Below are positions 27,328 to 35,669 of a stretch of DNA of 64,000 nt, one piece after another. The stretch's first letter is position 1; each line of letters starts with the position of its first letter. This stretch comes from CAZZKE01 sp964655005 (GTDB taxonomy: Bacteria; Pseudomonadota; Alphaproteobacteria; Rhodospirillales; JABHCV01), in the NCBI GenBank assembly GCA_964655005.1, contig CAZZKE010000007.1:1-64000 (forward strand), in the 5' to 3' direction. A model generated the notes under the pieces. The model did no database searches, had not been told where the DNA came from, and saw nothing but the letters and a program-made list of their open reading frames with translations. Position numbers and translations under genes: made by a program.

Positions 27328-28358
27328 CAGGACGGTTCGTTGGTTATCGCGATCAATTTATCGAGCGTCGCCCGGGCGCCGCCACTATCGATCGCCGCCA
27401 TGGCCAGCGCCATGCCGTCCCTTAAATCTCCGGCCTGACCGGCGACCAGCAGGGCCGCCCCCGAATTGTAGACGACGATATCCCGATAGGGGCCGGGCTC
27501 CCCCGCCAGCACGGCCAGCAAGGCCACCGCATTTTCTTCCGGGGTACCGCCTTTTAAATCGCCCGGCTCGGCGAGGCTCAGGCCGACGTCTTCCGGCGAT
27601 ACCTCGAAAGTGGTGACCCGGCCGTCCTTCAACTGGGCGACGTAGCTTACGCCGGTCGTGGTCAGTTCATCCAGACCGTCGGAGCCGTGCACCACCCAGG
27701 CCTGTTCGCAACCCATGTTGCCCAGCACCGCCGCCATTGGCTCTATCCACTGGCGCGCGAAGGCGCCGGTGAATTGGCGCCTGACCCTGGCCGGGTTGGT
27801 CAGCGGGCCCAGCAGGTTGAAAATGGTCCGGGTGCCCAGTTCGACCCGGACCGGCCCGACATGCTTCATGGCGCTGTGATAAAGCGGCGCCATCAGGAAA
27901 CCGATTCCGGCCTGGGTGATGGCCTTTTCGACATGGGCCAGGTCGGCGTCCAGATTAACGCCCAGCGCGGCCAGGACATCGGAAGCGCCGGATTTCGACG
28001 ACAGCGCCCGGTTACCATGCTTGGCTATCGGTACCCCGCATGCCGCCGTAACAATGGCCGCCGCCGTCGATATGTTGTAGCTGCCCGATCCGTCGCCGCC
28101 GGTGCCGACGATATCGATGGCGTTTGCCGGGGCCTTCACCCGCAATGCCCGGGCCCGCATGGCGGTGGCCGCGCCGGTAATTTCATCGATTGTTTCGCCG
28201 CGCACCCGAAGCGCCATCAGGAAGCCGCCGATCTGGGCGTGGGTCGCCTCGCCGGACATGATGATGTTGAACGCCTGTACGGCTTCCTCGCGGTCCAGGC
28301 TGGCGCCGGTCGCCACCTTGCCGATATAGGTCTTGAGGTTGCCCGCCGGTAAGTTCAT
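27327..28358 (-). CDS. trpD: Anthranilate phosphoribosyltransferase
   Basis: Transfers phosphoribose from PRPP to anthranilate. The PRPP-binding loop VGTGGDGSGSYNIST and the anthranilate-site KHGNRALSSKSGASDVL are intact. The start is the ATG at 28358 (MNLPAGNLKTYIGKV), which overlaps trpG by 4 bp (ATGA). The frame stays open 133 codons further upstream only because it reads antisense-phase sequence inside trpG. The protein has 343 residues. Confidence 0.96.
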   Translation of the reverse strand: MNLPAGNLKTYIGKVATGASLDREEAVQAFNIIMSGEATHAQIGGFLMALRVRGETIDEITGAATAMRARALRVKAPANAIDIVGTGGDGSGSYNISTAAAIVTAACGVPIAKHGNRALSSKSGASDVLAALGVNLDADLAHVEKAITQAGIGFLMAPLYHSAMKHVGPVRVELGTRTIFNLLGPLTNPARVRRQFTGAFARQWIEPMAAVLGNMGCEQAWVVHGSDGLDELTTTGVSYVAQLKDGRVTTFEVSPEDVGLSLAEPGDLKGGTPEENAVALLAVLAGEPGPYRDIVVYNSGAALLVAGQAGDLRDGMALAMAAIDSGGARATLDKLIAITNEPS

Positions 28359-28939
28359 GCCGCGATTCTTTCCGGGGCCAGGTTGATAAAATTCCTGAGC
28401 AATTCGTGGCCGTGTTCCGAGGCGATGCTTTCCGGGTGAAACTGAACGCCATGAATGGGGCGGGTCTTGTGGGACAGGCCCTGAATAACCCCGTCGGGGC
28501 TTTCGGCGGTGATCTTCAGACAGTCGGGCAGGCCTTCCTTCGGCACCGTTAGGGAATGGTAGCGGGTCGCCCTGAACGGGCTCGGGATGCCGGCGAACAA
28601 ACCGCTCCCGGTGTGCTCGATGGTGTCGGTCTTGCCGTGCATGGGTTTCGGCGCCCGGACCACGGCGCCGCCGAAATACTGGCCGATGCACTGATGGCCC
28701 AGACAAACCCCCAGGATCGGCAGTGTTTCCGGCGCCCGGGCCAGGATATCCAGGCAAATTCCGGCCTGATCGGGGTCGCAGGGGCCGGGCGACAGGACGA
28801 TGGCCTGCGGATTCAGCGCCAGCGCCTGATCGGCGCTTAGCGTGTCATTGCGGCGCACATCCACATCCACCCCCAGTTCCCCCAGATAATGGCGCAGGTT
28901 ATAGACAAAGCTGTCATAATTATCGATTAGTAAAAACAT
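28355..28939 (-). CDS. trpG: Anthranilate synthase component II (glutamine amidotransferase)
   Basis: Class I glutamine amidotransferase supplying ammonia to TrpE. The start MFLLIDNYDSFVYNLRHYLG, the nucleophile motif GVCLGHQCIGQ and the His-Glu pair in GVQFHPESI are present. The protein has 194 residues. In many alphaproteobacteria trpE lies directly upstream. Here the next gene upstream is copA in the opposite direction, so trpE must be elsewhere. The protein could also serve aminodeoxychorismate synthase. Confidence 0.94.
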   Translation of the reverse strand: MFLLIDNYDSFVYNLRHYLGELGVDVDVRRNDTLSADQALALNPQAIVLSPGPCDPDQAGICLDILARAPETLPILGVCLGHQCIGQYFGGAVVRAPKPMHGKTDTIEHTGSGLFAGIPSPFRATRYHSLTVPKEGLPDCLKITAESPDGVIQGLSHKTRPIHGVQFHPESIASEHGHELLRNFINLAPERIAA

Positions 28940-29007
28940 ATCAATTGCTTACCAAGATAGTCCGGTGTCCTCAAGGGGCAAGTAGGGAGAATCCCGATTA
29001 ACCCTCT

Positions 29008-29038
29008 TGACCTTCCAGTTGGGGGAGGCACCATATAC
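29008..29038 (+). promoter_or_regulatory. CueR/MerR-type promoter of copA
   Basis: TTGACC (29008-29013) and CATATA (29033-29038) are separated by 19 bp, the long spacer typical of MerR-family controlled promoters. Between and overlapping them lies a dyad, CCTTCC-N7-GGGAGG-like (29012-29029). This is the layout of CueR-controlled copper-export promoters. The downstream gene is copA, 34 bp away. The regulator gene itself is not in this window. Confidence 0.7.
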
Positions 29039-29071
29039 GGGTTACATCTTACTAGAAGGTTTGAAAATATA

Positions 29072-31519
29072 ATGGATACGACCATAGACCAAGGCGGGCC
29101 GGCCGACGCCCAATTGATCCACCTGACACTGCCGGTGGAAGGCATGACCTGCGCCACCTGCGCCTCGCGGATCGAACGGGTTGTCAACAAACTGCCGGGA
29201 ATCGAAAGCGCCAGCGTTAATCTGGCCACGGAACGGGCCGATGTGATCTTCGAAGAAGGATCGGTCGGCAGCGCTCAAATCGCCGAGGCGATCACCAAGG
29301 CCGGATTCACGGTGCCGCCGACCCACCATAAACTGGCGATTGACGGCATGACCTGCGCCTCGTGCGTGGGCCGGGTCGAAAAAGCCCTGGGCAATGTCGA
29401 TGGGGTGGTCTCGGCGGTGGTCAATCTGGCTACCGAACAGGCCAGTGTCGAGGTCGAGACCGGGCGGACATCGCTGGCCGATCTTATCCGGGCCGTCGAA
29501 AAAACCGGTTACGGGGCGGAAGCGGTGACCGATGACGACGCCCGTTTTGCAGAGGACGAACGCAAGGCCAGGGAAAAAACCCGTCATGACCTTATGGTCG
29601 TCGCCGGGTCGGCCTTGCTGACCCTGCCGTTCCTGGCGCAACTGGTGATGATGCTGAATCCGGGCACGTTCGTCATGCCGCCGCTGCTGCAACTGGTGTT
29701 GGCTACTCCGATCCAGTTTGCCGCCGGGGCGCGCTTTTATAAACCGGCCTGGGCGGCGCTGAAGGCCGGCACCGGCAATATGGACCTGCTGGTGGTGATG
29801 GGCACGCTGGCGGCATACGGACTTAGCATCTACCTGATGTTAACGGCGGCGCCGGGCGTCGTGCCGCATTTGTATTTCGAAGCCGGGGCGGCGGTTATAA
29901 CCCTGGTTCTGTTCGGTAAATGGATGGAGGCCAGGGCCAAACGCGGCGCTACGGAAGCAATCCGGGCGCTGATGAACCTGCGCCCGGAAAAGGCCAGGGT
30001 GTTCAGTGACGGCGCCGAGGTCGAGGTGCCGGTCGCCCTGGTGGCCAGCGGTGATCTGGTGATTGTCCGCCCCGGCGAGCGCATCGCCGTCGATGGCATC
30101 GTCGCCGAGGGCGCTTCGCAGGTCGATGAATCGCTGATTACCGGGGAAAGCATGCCGGTTAGCAAGGCCGTGGGCGACACGGTGACCGGCGGCGCCATTA
30201 ATGCCGAGGGCCTGCTGAAAATCAGGGCGACCACGGTCGGCGCCGAATCGGCGCTGTCGCGGATTATATCGATGATCCAGAGCGCCCAGGCGACCAAGGC
30301 GCCGGTGCAGCGGATGGTCGACAAGATTTCCGCGGTATTTGTTCCGGTCGTGGTCCTGGTCGCCGTTTCCTCGTTTCTGGTCTGGTATTTCGTCATGGAT
30401 GTTGAGGCCTCGCTGGCGATTATCAACGCGGTGGCCGTGCTGGTTATCGCCTGCCCGTGTGCGCTGGGACTGGCGACGCCGACGGCGATCATGGCCGGCA
30501 CCGGCACCGCCGCCCGTTACGGCATCCTGATTAAGGATGCCGAGGCCCTGGAACTGGCCCACAAGGTCAATACCGTGGTGCTCGACAAGACCGGCACCCT
30601 GACCGAAGGCAAGCCGACGGTCAGCGCCGTTATCGTGCTGGACGGGGGCGATGGTGACGGGTTTATCAGGCTCGCCGCCTCGGCCCAGCAGGGCAGTGAA
30701 CATCCCCTGGGCATGGCCGTTCTTGATCGCGCCAGGGACATGCAGTTGGCCAAGCTGGACAACTTCGTCAGTCATCCGGGCCGCGGCCTGGAAGCGGAAA
30801 TAGAGGGCCGCACCCTGATTGTCGGTAACCGGCGTTTGATGGGCGACGCCGGGATCGACCAGGACGCCCTGGAAGAACAGGTCCAGGTCCACGAGAATAC
30901 CGGCAAAACGGTCATGTGGGTGGCCGAGACGGCGCCGGAACAGCGCCTTTTGGGTGTTATCGCGGTCGGCGACAAGATCAAGGAAACCGCCGCCCGGGCG
31001 GTCCGCAACCTACAGGAACAGGGCATCGAGACGATCATGCTGACCGGTGATAACGCCCGCACCGCCGCCGGCGTCGCCGAGGCCGTCAATGTTGACCGGG
31101 TGATAGCCGAGGTTTTGCCCGAGGATAAGGCGGCGGAAATAGAGCGTCTAAAGGGGCAGGGCAAGATTGTCGCCATGGTCGGTGACGGCGTCAACGACGC
31201 CCCGGCCCTGGCCGCCGCCGATGTCGGCATCGCCATGGGTACCGGCACCGATGTCGCCATGCACACCGCCGGCATCACCCTGATGCGCGGCGATACCATG
31301 CTGATTTCCGATGCCATCGCGGTATCGCGGGCGACCCACTACAAAATCCGCCAGAACCTGTTCTGGGCCTTTATCTACAACACCATCGGCATTCCGCTGG
31401 CTGCCGCCGGCCTGTTGAGCCCGGTGATCGCCGGCGCGGCCATGGCCATGAGCAGCGTCTCGGTGGTCTCGAACTCGTTGCTGCTGAAACGCTGGAAGCC
31501 GAAAAAAATAAAAGAGTGA
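29072..31519 (+). CDS. copA: Cu(+)-translocating P-type ATPase
   Basis: P1B-type ATPase exporting Cu(I) from the cytoplasm. Two N-terminal heavy-metal-associated domains carry GMTCATC (Cys27/Cys30) and GMTCASC (Cys95/Cys98). The transport-site motif CPC is at residues 461-463 and the phosphorylated Asp505 is in DKTGTLTEGK. The SEHPLG motif and the hinge GDGVNDAPALAAADVG follow. The protein has 815 residues. It is a single-gene unit behind a CueR-type promoter and is flanked by an imperfect hairpin at its 3' end. Confidence 0.97.
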   Translation: MDTTIDQGGPADAQLIHLTLPVEGMTCATCASRIERVVNKLPGIESASVNLATERADVIFEEGSVGSAQIAEAITKAGFTVPPTHHKLAIDGMTCASCVGRVEKALGNVDGVVSAVVNLATEQASVEVETGRTSLADLIRAVEKTGYGAEAVTDDDARFAEDERKAREKTRHDLMVVAGSALLTLPFLAQLVMMLNPGTFVMPPLLQLVLATPIQFAAGARFYKPAWAALKAGTGNMDLLVVMGTLAAYGLSIYLMLTAAPGVVPHLYFEAGAAVITLVLFGKWMEARAKRGATEAIRALMNLRPEKARVFSDGAEVEVPVALVASGDLVIVRPGERIAVDGIVAEGASQVDESLITGESMPVSKAVGDTVTGGAINAEGLLKIRATTVGAESALSRIISMIQSAQATKAPVQRMVDKISAVFVPVVVLVAVSSFLVWYFVMDVEASLAIINAVAVLVIACPCALGLATPTAIMAGTGTAARYGILIKDAEALELAHKVNTVVLDKTGTLTEGKPTVSAVIVLDGGDGDGFIRLAASAQQGSEHPLGMAVLDRARDMQLAKLDNFVSHPGRGLEAEIEGRTLIVGNRRLMGDAGIDQDALEEQVQVHENTGKTVMWVAETAPEQRLLGVIAVGDKIKETAARAVRNLQEQGIETIMLTGDNARTAAGVAEAVNVDRVIAEVLPEDKAAEIERLKGQGKIVAMVGDGVNDAPALAAADVGIAMGTGTDVAMHTAGITLMRGDTMLISDAIAVSRATHYKIRQNLFWAFIYNTIGIPLAAAGLLSPVIAGAAMAMSSVSVVSNSLLLKRWKPKKIKE

Positions 31520-31526
31520 AGAAACA

Positions 31527-31551
31527 AGGCTATTTTTAAAATAAATGGCCT
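31527..31551. terminator. Possible hairpin between copA and the convergent gene
   Basis: An imperfect inverted repeat, AGGC-T-ATTT ... AAAT-G-GCCT, lies between the convergent copA and AhpD-like genes. The AT-rich lower stem and loop could act in either direction. There is no long T tract, so the call rests on position. Confidence 0.3.
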
Positions 31552-31578
31552 GATTCCTTGCGGGAGACGGCCACGCGG

Positions 31579-32169
31579 TTAGCGGTTCATCGCGTGGTAT
31601 TCCGGATTGGGCATCATGTCGAGGCCATGGGCCATGCGATTGGTGTAGTTGAAGAAACCGACAACATCGCAGATATCGAATATATCCTGGTCGGAAAAAC
31701 CGGCGTCGCGCAGACCCTGGCGGTCGTCTTCCCGGATATCATGGGGAGTGACGGTCAGTTTCCAGGCGAAATCGAGCATCGCCCGCTGGCGCCGGTCCAG
31801 TTCGGCGACACGGTAATTGATGACCATCATTTCGCCCAGTTGCGGGTCATCGGAATACTGGCGCACCGCCTGACCGTGGGCGACCAGACAGTAATAGCAG
31901 CGGTTGGCCGAAGAGACCACGACGGCGATCATTTCCCGTTCCAGCTTGCTGAGGCCGCAATCATCCTCATCCAGCATGATCTGGTTATAGAACGAGATAA
32001 AGTTAGACAGTTTTTTTTGATTGCCCATATAGGATTTCAGCACATAAGGCAGCAAACCAAGTGCTTTTCGGCACTTGGCGAAATATTTTTTCAGGCCGTC
32101 ATCAAGGGTGTCTTCATCGGGCAGCGGAATACGAACAATATGATTTGGTTGTGGCATAAGGGGCTCCAT
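31579..32169 (-). CDS. Peroxidase-related AhpD-like protein
   Basis: A 196-residue member of the carboxymuconolactone decarboxylase/AhpD-like fold. The active-site-like motif is RCYYCLVAHG (CxxC followed by H) near residue 91. This is the redox cysteine pair seen in uncharacterised peroxidase-related enzymes. The start could be ATG 32169 or the ATG four codons later. It lies 13 bp downstream of aroC in the same direction. The physiological reductant and substrate are unknown. Confidence 0.85.
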   Translation of the reverse strand: MEPLMPQPNHIVRIPLPDEDTLDDGLKKYFAKCRKALGLLPYVLKSYMGNQKKLSNFISFYNQIMLDEDDCGLSKLEREMIAVVVSSANRCYYCLVAHGQAVRQYSDDPQLGEMMVINYRVAELDRRQRAMLDFAWKLTVTPHDIREDDRQGLRDAGFSDQDIFDICDVVGFFNYTNRMAHGLDMMPNPEYHAMNR

Positions 32170-32182
32170 CCGGAAAAAAAGT

Positions 32183-33271
32183 TCAGTCGCCGCATTGACC
32201 TTTGTGGCGCAGCAGGTGATCGGCCAGGACGCAGGCGATCATCGCCTCGCCGATAGGTACGGCGCGAATGCCGACGCACGGGTCATGTCGGCCATGGGTC
32301 ACAATTTCGACGTTTTCGCCCCAGGTATTGACGGATTTTTGCGGGATCGAAATGCTGCTGGTTGGTTTGACGGCGAACCGCGTGACCAGGTCCTGACCAG
32401 ATGAAATGCCACCCAGCACGCCGCCCGCCTTGTTGCCGGCGAAAATAACCTTGCCATCCGGGGCGATGCTCATCTGATCGGCGTTTTCCGGCCCGGTCAG
32501 GGTGGCGGCTTCGAACCCGGCCCCGATTTCCACGCCCTTGACCGCCGGAATGCTCATCAGCGCCTTGGCGATATCCGCGTCAAGGCGGTCGAACACCGGC
32601 TCTCCCAGGCCGGCGGGAACGCCACTGGCGATAACCTCGACAACGGCGCCGGTCGATGATCCCTGTTCACGGATGATGTCAAGATGGGCCTGCCATGATT
32701 CCACGGCGGCCCGGTCCGGGCAGCGGAACGGGTTGGCCGCTATTTCGTTCCAATCCCAGTTATTTCGGTCAATTCCCAATGGTCCCATCTGGACCAGCGC
32801 ACCGCGAATATTCACCGGGGTTTCGAGAATTTCATCAAGAACTTTCCGGGCTACGGCGCCGGCGGCGACCCGCATCGCGGTTTCCCGGGCGCTCGACCGG
32901 CCGCCGCCGCGATAATCGCGGATGCCGTATTTTTGAAAATACGAATAATCGGCGTGACCGGGACGGAACTTGTCCTTGATGTCGCTATAATCTCCGGACC
33001 TGGCGTCTTCATTGACAATCATCAGTCCAATCGGTGTGCCGGTCGTCTGGCCTTCGAATACGCCGGACAGAATTTTCACTTTATCCGGTTCCTGGCGGGC
33101 AGAGGTGTATTTCGATTGCCCGGTGCGACGCTTGTCGACAAAGGGCTGGATGTCGTCTTCGCTCAGGGGAATGCGCGGCGGTGCACCATCAATGACGCAA
33201 CCGATGGCCGGCCCGTGACTCTCGCCGAAGCTGGTTACTCGGAACAACTGCCCCATGGTATTTCCGGACAT
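32183..33271 (-). CDS. aroC: Chorismate synthase
   Basis: Seventh enzyme of the shikimate pathway, forming chorismate from EPSP with reduced FMN. It has the start MGQLFRVTSFGESHGPAIGC, the mid motif DYRGGGRSSARETAMRVAAG and the C-terminal RHDPCVGIRAVPIGEAM. The 362-residue length is normal. The product feeds the trp genes located about 4 kb away. Confidence 0.97.
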   Translation of the reverse strand: MSGNTMGQLFRVTSFGESHGPAIGCVIDGAPPRIPLSEDDIQPFVDKRRTGQSKYTSARQEPDKVKILSGVFEGQTTGTPIGLMIVNEDARSGDYSDIKDKFRPGHADYSYFQKYGIRDYRGGGRSSARETAMRVAAGAVARKVLDEILETPVNIRGALVQMGPLGIDRNNWDWNEIAANPFRCPDRAAVESWQAHLDIIREQGSSTGAVVEVIASGVPAGLGEPVFDRLDADIAKALMSIPAVKGVEIGAGFEAATLTGPENADQMSIAPDGKVIFAGNKAGGVLGGISSGQDLVTRFAVKPTSSISIPQKSVNTWGENVEIVTHGRHDPCVGIRAVPIGEAMIACVLADHLLRHKGQCGD

Positions 33272-33346
33272 TTGAATTCCTTAGATCAGAAAGCTATCGG
33301 GAAGTATTATTTGATAGCAGAAAGTTTGATCGATTTCAATAAGTTA

Positions 33347-33363
33347 GGGCGGCTTGTTCGCCC
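33347..33363 (-). terminator. Possible hairpin downstream of fabI
   Basis: GGGCG-N7-CGCCC lies about 20 nt after the fabI stop, read on the minus strand, and is followed by TAACTTATT. The stem is short and the T tract is poor, so termination is only plausible. It sits in the 111-bp gap between fabI and aroC. Confidence 0.35.
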
Positions 33364-33382
33364 TCGGGAATGGCCGGTTGCT

Positions 33383-34195
33383 TCAGGATGTCGTTATATC
33401 CGGCGCGTCGACCGCCTTCATGCCAACTATATGATAGCCGCAATCGACATGATGGGTTTCGCCGGTAACGCCGCTCGACAGGTCGCTTAGCAGGTACATG
33501 CCGGCGCCGCCGACATCGTCCAGCGTAACGTTGCGCCGAAGCGGTGAATTGTATTCGTTCCATTTCAGGATATAGCGAAAGTCGCCAATGCCCGACGCTG
33601 CCAGGGTTTTCATGGGGCCGGCGGACAGGGCGTTGATCCGGATGTTGCGCCGTCCCAGATCTTCGGCCAGATAACGGACGCTGGCTTCCAGGGCGGCCTT
33701 GGCCACGCCCATCACGTTGTAATGCGGAATTACCCGTTCGGCGCCGTAATAGGTCAGCGTGATGATCGATCCGCCGTCGGACATCAACGGTTCGGCGCGC
33801 TGGCAGACGGCGGTCAGGGAATAACACGAGACATCCATGGAACGGTTGAAATTCTCGCGGCTGGTCTCGATGTAGCGGCCTTTCAGCTCTTCCTTGTCGG
33901 AATAGGCGATGGCGTGGACCAGGAAATCAAGTTTGCCCCAGTGTTTTTCGATCTCGCCGAAGACACCGTCAATGCTGGCCATATCGGTGACGTCGCATTC
34001 CAGAAGGATGTCGGAACCGACCTTCTCGGCCAGCGGCCCGACCCGCTTTTTCAACACGTCGCCCTGATAGGTAAAGGCCAGGTCGGCGCCGTTGGCGCGC
34101 AGCGTACGGGCGATGCCCCATGCTATGGAATGGTCATTGGCGACGCCCATGACCAGTCCTTTTTTCCCCTTCATCAACTGATTGCTTGAAGACAT
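33383..34195 (-). CDS. fabI: Enoyl-[acyl-carrier-protein] reductase (NADH)
   Basis: SDR-fold reductase of the last step of fatty acid elongation. It has the N-terminal GKKGLVMGVANDHSIAWGIA and the divergent FabI catalytic motif Tyr-x6-Lys, in the stretch running from YYGAERVIPHYN to MGVAKAALE. RNIRINALSAGPMKTLAASG follows. The protein has 270 residues and ends in a variable tail. fabI next to aroC and pdxH is a common alphaproteobacterial arrangement. Confidence 0.95.
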   Translation of the reverse strand: MSSSNQLMKGKKGLVMGVANDHSIAWGIARTLRANGADLAFTYQGDVLKKRVGPLAEKVGSDILLECDVTDMASIDGVFGEIEKHWGKLDFLVHAIAYSDKEELKGRYIETSRENFNRSMDVSCYSLTAVCQRAEPLMSDGGSIITLTYYGAERVIPHYNVMGVAKAALEASVRYLAEDLGRRNIRINALSAGPMKTLAASGIGDFRYILKWNEYNSPLRRNVTLDDVGGAGMYLLSDLSSGVTGETHHVDCGYHIVGMKAVDAPDITTS

Positions 34196-34405
34196 TGATC
34201 CCTCTTTGATTTGAACCCAGGCAGATTCGAACGGTTACGCGCCGGCATGGTACACGAAAGCCCCGCCATGAATAAAGCGGGCATCTGATCGAGAGGGTAA
34301 AATCATAGATTGCCGATGGCACAAGGGGCCGCCCCGGATAAATCCCGGACAGCCCCGTAACAGAATGGCTCGGGCCAGATTGCTATCTGTCGAGCGGTTC
34401 CACGT
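34196..34405. other. Intergenic region upstream of fabI with inverted repeats
   Basis: I see no gene in these 210 bp. An inverted repeat, GCCCCGC-N10-GCGGGC, lies around 34260-34283. A longer nested repeat with GGGGC/GCCCC arms lies around 34325-34356. Either could terminate transcription from the CDGSH gene on the minus strand. The fabI promoter should also be here, but no clear consensus is visible. Confidence 0.35.
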
Positions 34406-34645
34406 TTAAAGGTCCTTGTGGGCGCCGTTGCAAAACGGTGTGCCATCGTTGCGTTTGCAGGCGCACAGATAGGCCGTTTTGGATTCTTCCGGCGTGAATT
34501 CGACCGGCGTGAACTCGGTATCCTTGTGGCTGCCATCGCAAAATGGCTGTTTCTGGCTCATCCCGCAACTACACCAGTAGTAGGTTTTGCCGGCTTCCAG
34601 TTCGACTTCAATGGGGCTTTTCTGGGCGATGATTGGTTCGGCCAT
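34406..34645 (-). CDS. CDGSH iron-sulfur domain protein
   Basis: A 79-residue protein with two CDGSH-type motifs: CSCGMSQKQPFCDGSH and CACKRNDGTPFCNGAH. Each supplies three Cys and one His for a [2Fe-2S] cluster of the mitoNEET type. The start MAEPIIAQKS at 34645 has AGGAGAT upstream. The frame remains open upstream but has no homology there. The likely role is redox or Fe-S handling. It is divergent from the LysR gene. Confidence 0.9.
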   Translation of the reverse strand: MAEPIIAQKSPIEVELEAGKTYYWCSCGMSQKQPFCDGSHKDTEFTPVEFTPEESKTAYLCACKRNDGTPFCNGAHKDL

Positions 34646-34732
34646 ATTTAGGTATCTCCTGTATGTACGATGGGTTAATCGGGGAAGGATACAATGTCGT
34701 AAGAATATTGATAATCCACTAAAAAAGAATAT

Positions 34733-34756
34733 CATTGTTTCTTGTAGGAAACAGTG
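34733..34756. promoter_or_regulatory. Dyad operator candidate before the LysR gene
   Basis: CATTGTTTC-TTGTAG-GAAACAGTG is an inverted repeat with one mismatch in nine. It is positioned 12-35 bp upstream of the LysR start and between the divergent LysR and CDGSH genes. LysR-type regulators commonly bind interrupted dyads in such gaps and repress their own gene. Binding is inferred from position and symmetry. Confidence 0.45.
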
Positions 34757-34767
34757 TGGAGTTGACA

Positions 34768-35664
34768 ATGGTCGATCTGACCGGCTTTTCGGTCTATGCC
34801 AAGGTGGTCGAAGCTGGCAGCTTTTCGGCGGCGGCGGCGGAGCTGGGGTTATCCAAATCGACCGTCAGCAAGCAGATTTCCGGCCTTGAAGCCCGCCTTG
34901 GGGTGCGTTTGCTCAACCGGACAACGCGGCGATTGAGCTTAACCGAAGTCGGAGCGGCCTTCTACGAGCGGGCGGCGGGCATCGTCGCCGAAGCCGAAGA
35001 GGCGGAACGACTGGTGACCAGTCAGCAGGCAGAACCGCACGGCACCCTCAAGGTCAGCGCCCCGATGTCTTTCGGCATACTTCACATGGCGCCGGCGATT
35101 CCTTCTTTCATGGCGCTTTATCCGGGTCTTAAAGTGGACATGGATCTCAACGACCGCCTAGTCGATCTGGTTGAAGAAGGTTACGACGTCGCGATCCGGA
35201 TCGCCCGGCTGCCCGATTCAAGCCTGGTGGCGCGCAAGTTGGCGCCGCTGCGCCCGGTCGTCTGCGCCACGCCCGGCTATTGGCGCCGCCAGCCGCCGCC
35301 GCTTGTGCCGGGCGATCTGAAAGATCACAACTGCCTTATCTACAGCTACCTGCTGAAAACGGAAGAATGGCACTTTCTGGGGCCAAACGGCCCGATTGCG
35401 GTAAAAATATCGGGTACCTTCCGGACCAATAACGGCGATGCCTTGCGGGCCGTGGCGCTGGGTGGTCTGGGACTGTTCATGGGGCCCGCTTTCATCGTCG
35501 ACGAGGACCTGCGAGCCGGTCGTTTGCAAGCGGTTTTGCAGGATTTTGAGATGACCGATCTGTCGATCTACGCCGTCTACGCGGATTCCAGATACCTGTC
35601 CGCCAAGGTCCGCGCCTTTATCGATTTTCTGGCCGGACGTTTCGTCTCCATGAAACAATCGTAA
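34768..35664 (+). CDS. LysR family transcriptional regulator
   Basis: A 298-residue regulator of the CrgA/DmlR-like LysR subgroup. The N-terminal winged helix-turn-helix is FSAAAAELGLSKSTVSKQIS (about residues 17-36), followed by RLGVRLLNRTTRRLSLTEVG. A periplasmic-binding-like effector domain follows from about residue 90. I use ATG 34768, preceded by TGGAG. An upstream ATG-equivalent in frame lacks homology. The divergent CDGSH gene is the natural candidate target. Confidence 0.92.
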   Translation: MVDLTGFSVYAKVVEAGSFSAAAAELGLSKSTVSKQISGLEARLGVRLLNRTTRRLSLTEVGAAFYERAAGIVAEAEEAERLVTSQQAEPHGTLKVSAPMSFGILHMAPAIPSFMALYPGLKVDMDLNDRLVDLVEEGYDVAIRIARLPDSSLVARKLAPLRPVVCATPGYWRRQPPPLVPGDLKDHNCLIYSYLLKTEEWHFLGPNGPIAVKISGTFRTNNGDALRAVALGGLGLFMGPAFIVDEDLRAGRLQAVLQDFEMTDLSIYAVYADSRYLSAKVRAFIDFLAGRFVSMKQS

Positions 35665-35669
35665 ATGCC

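Noticed and set aside
28359..28757. 133-codon N-terminal extension of trpD
   Set aside because: It overlaps trpG in another frame; TrpD homology begins at ATG 28358 with an ATGA overlap.
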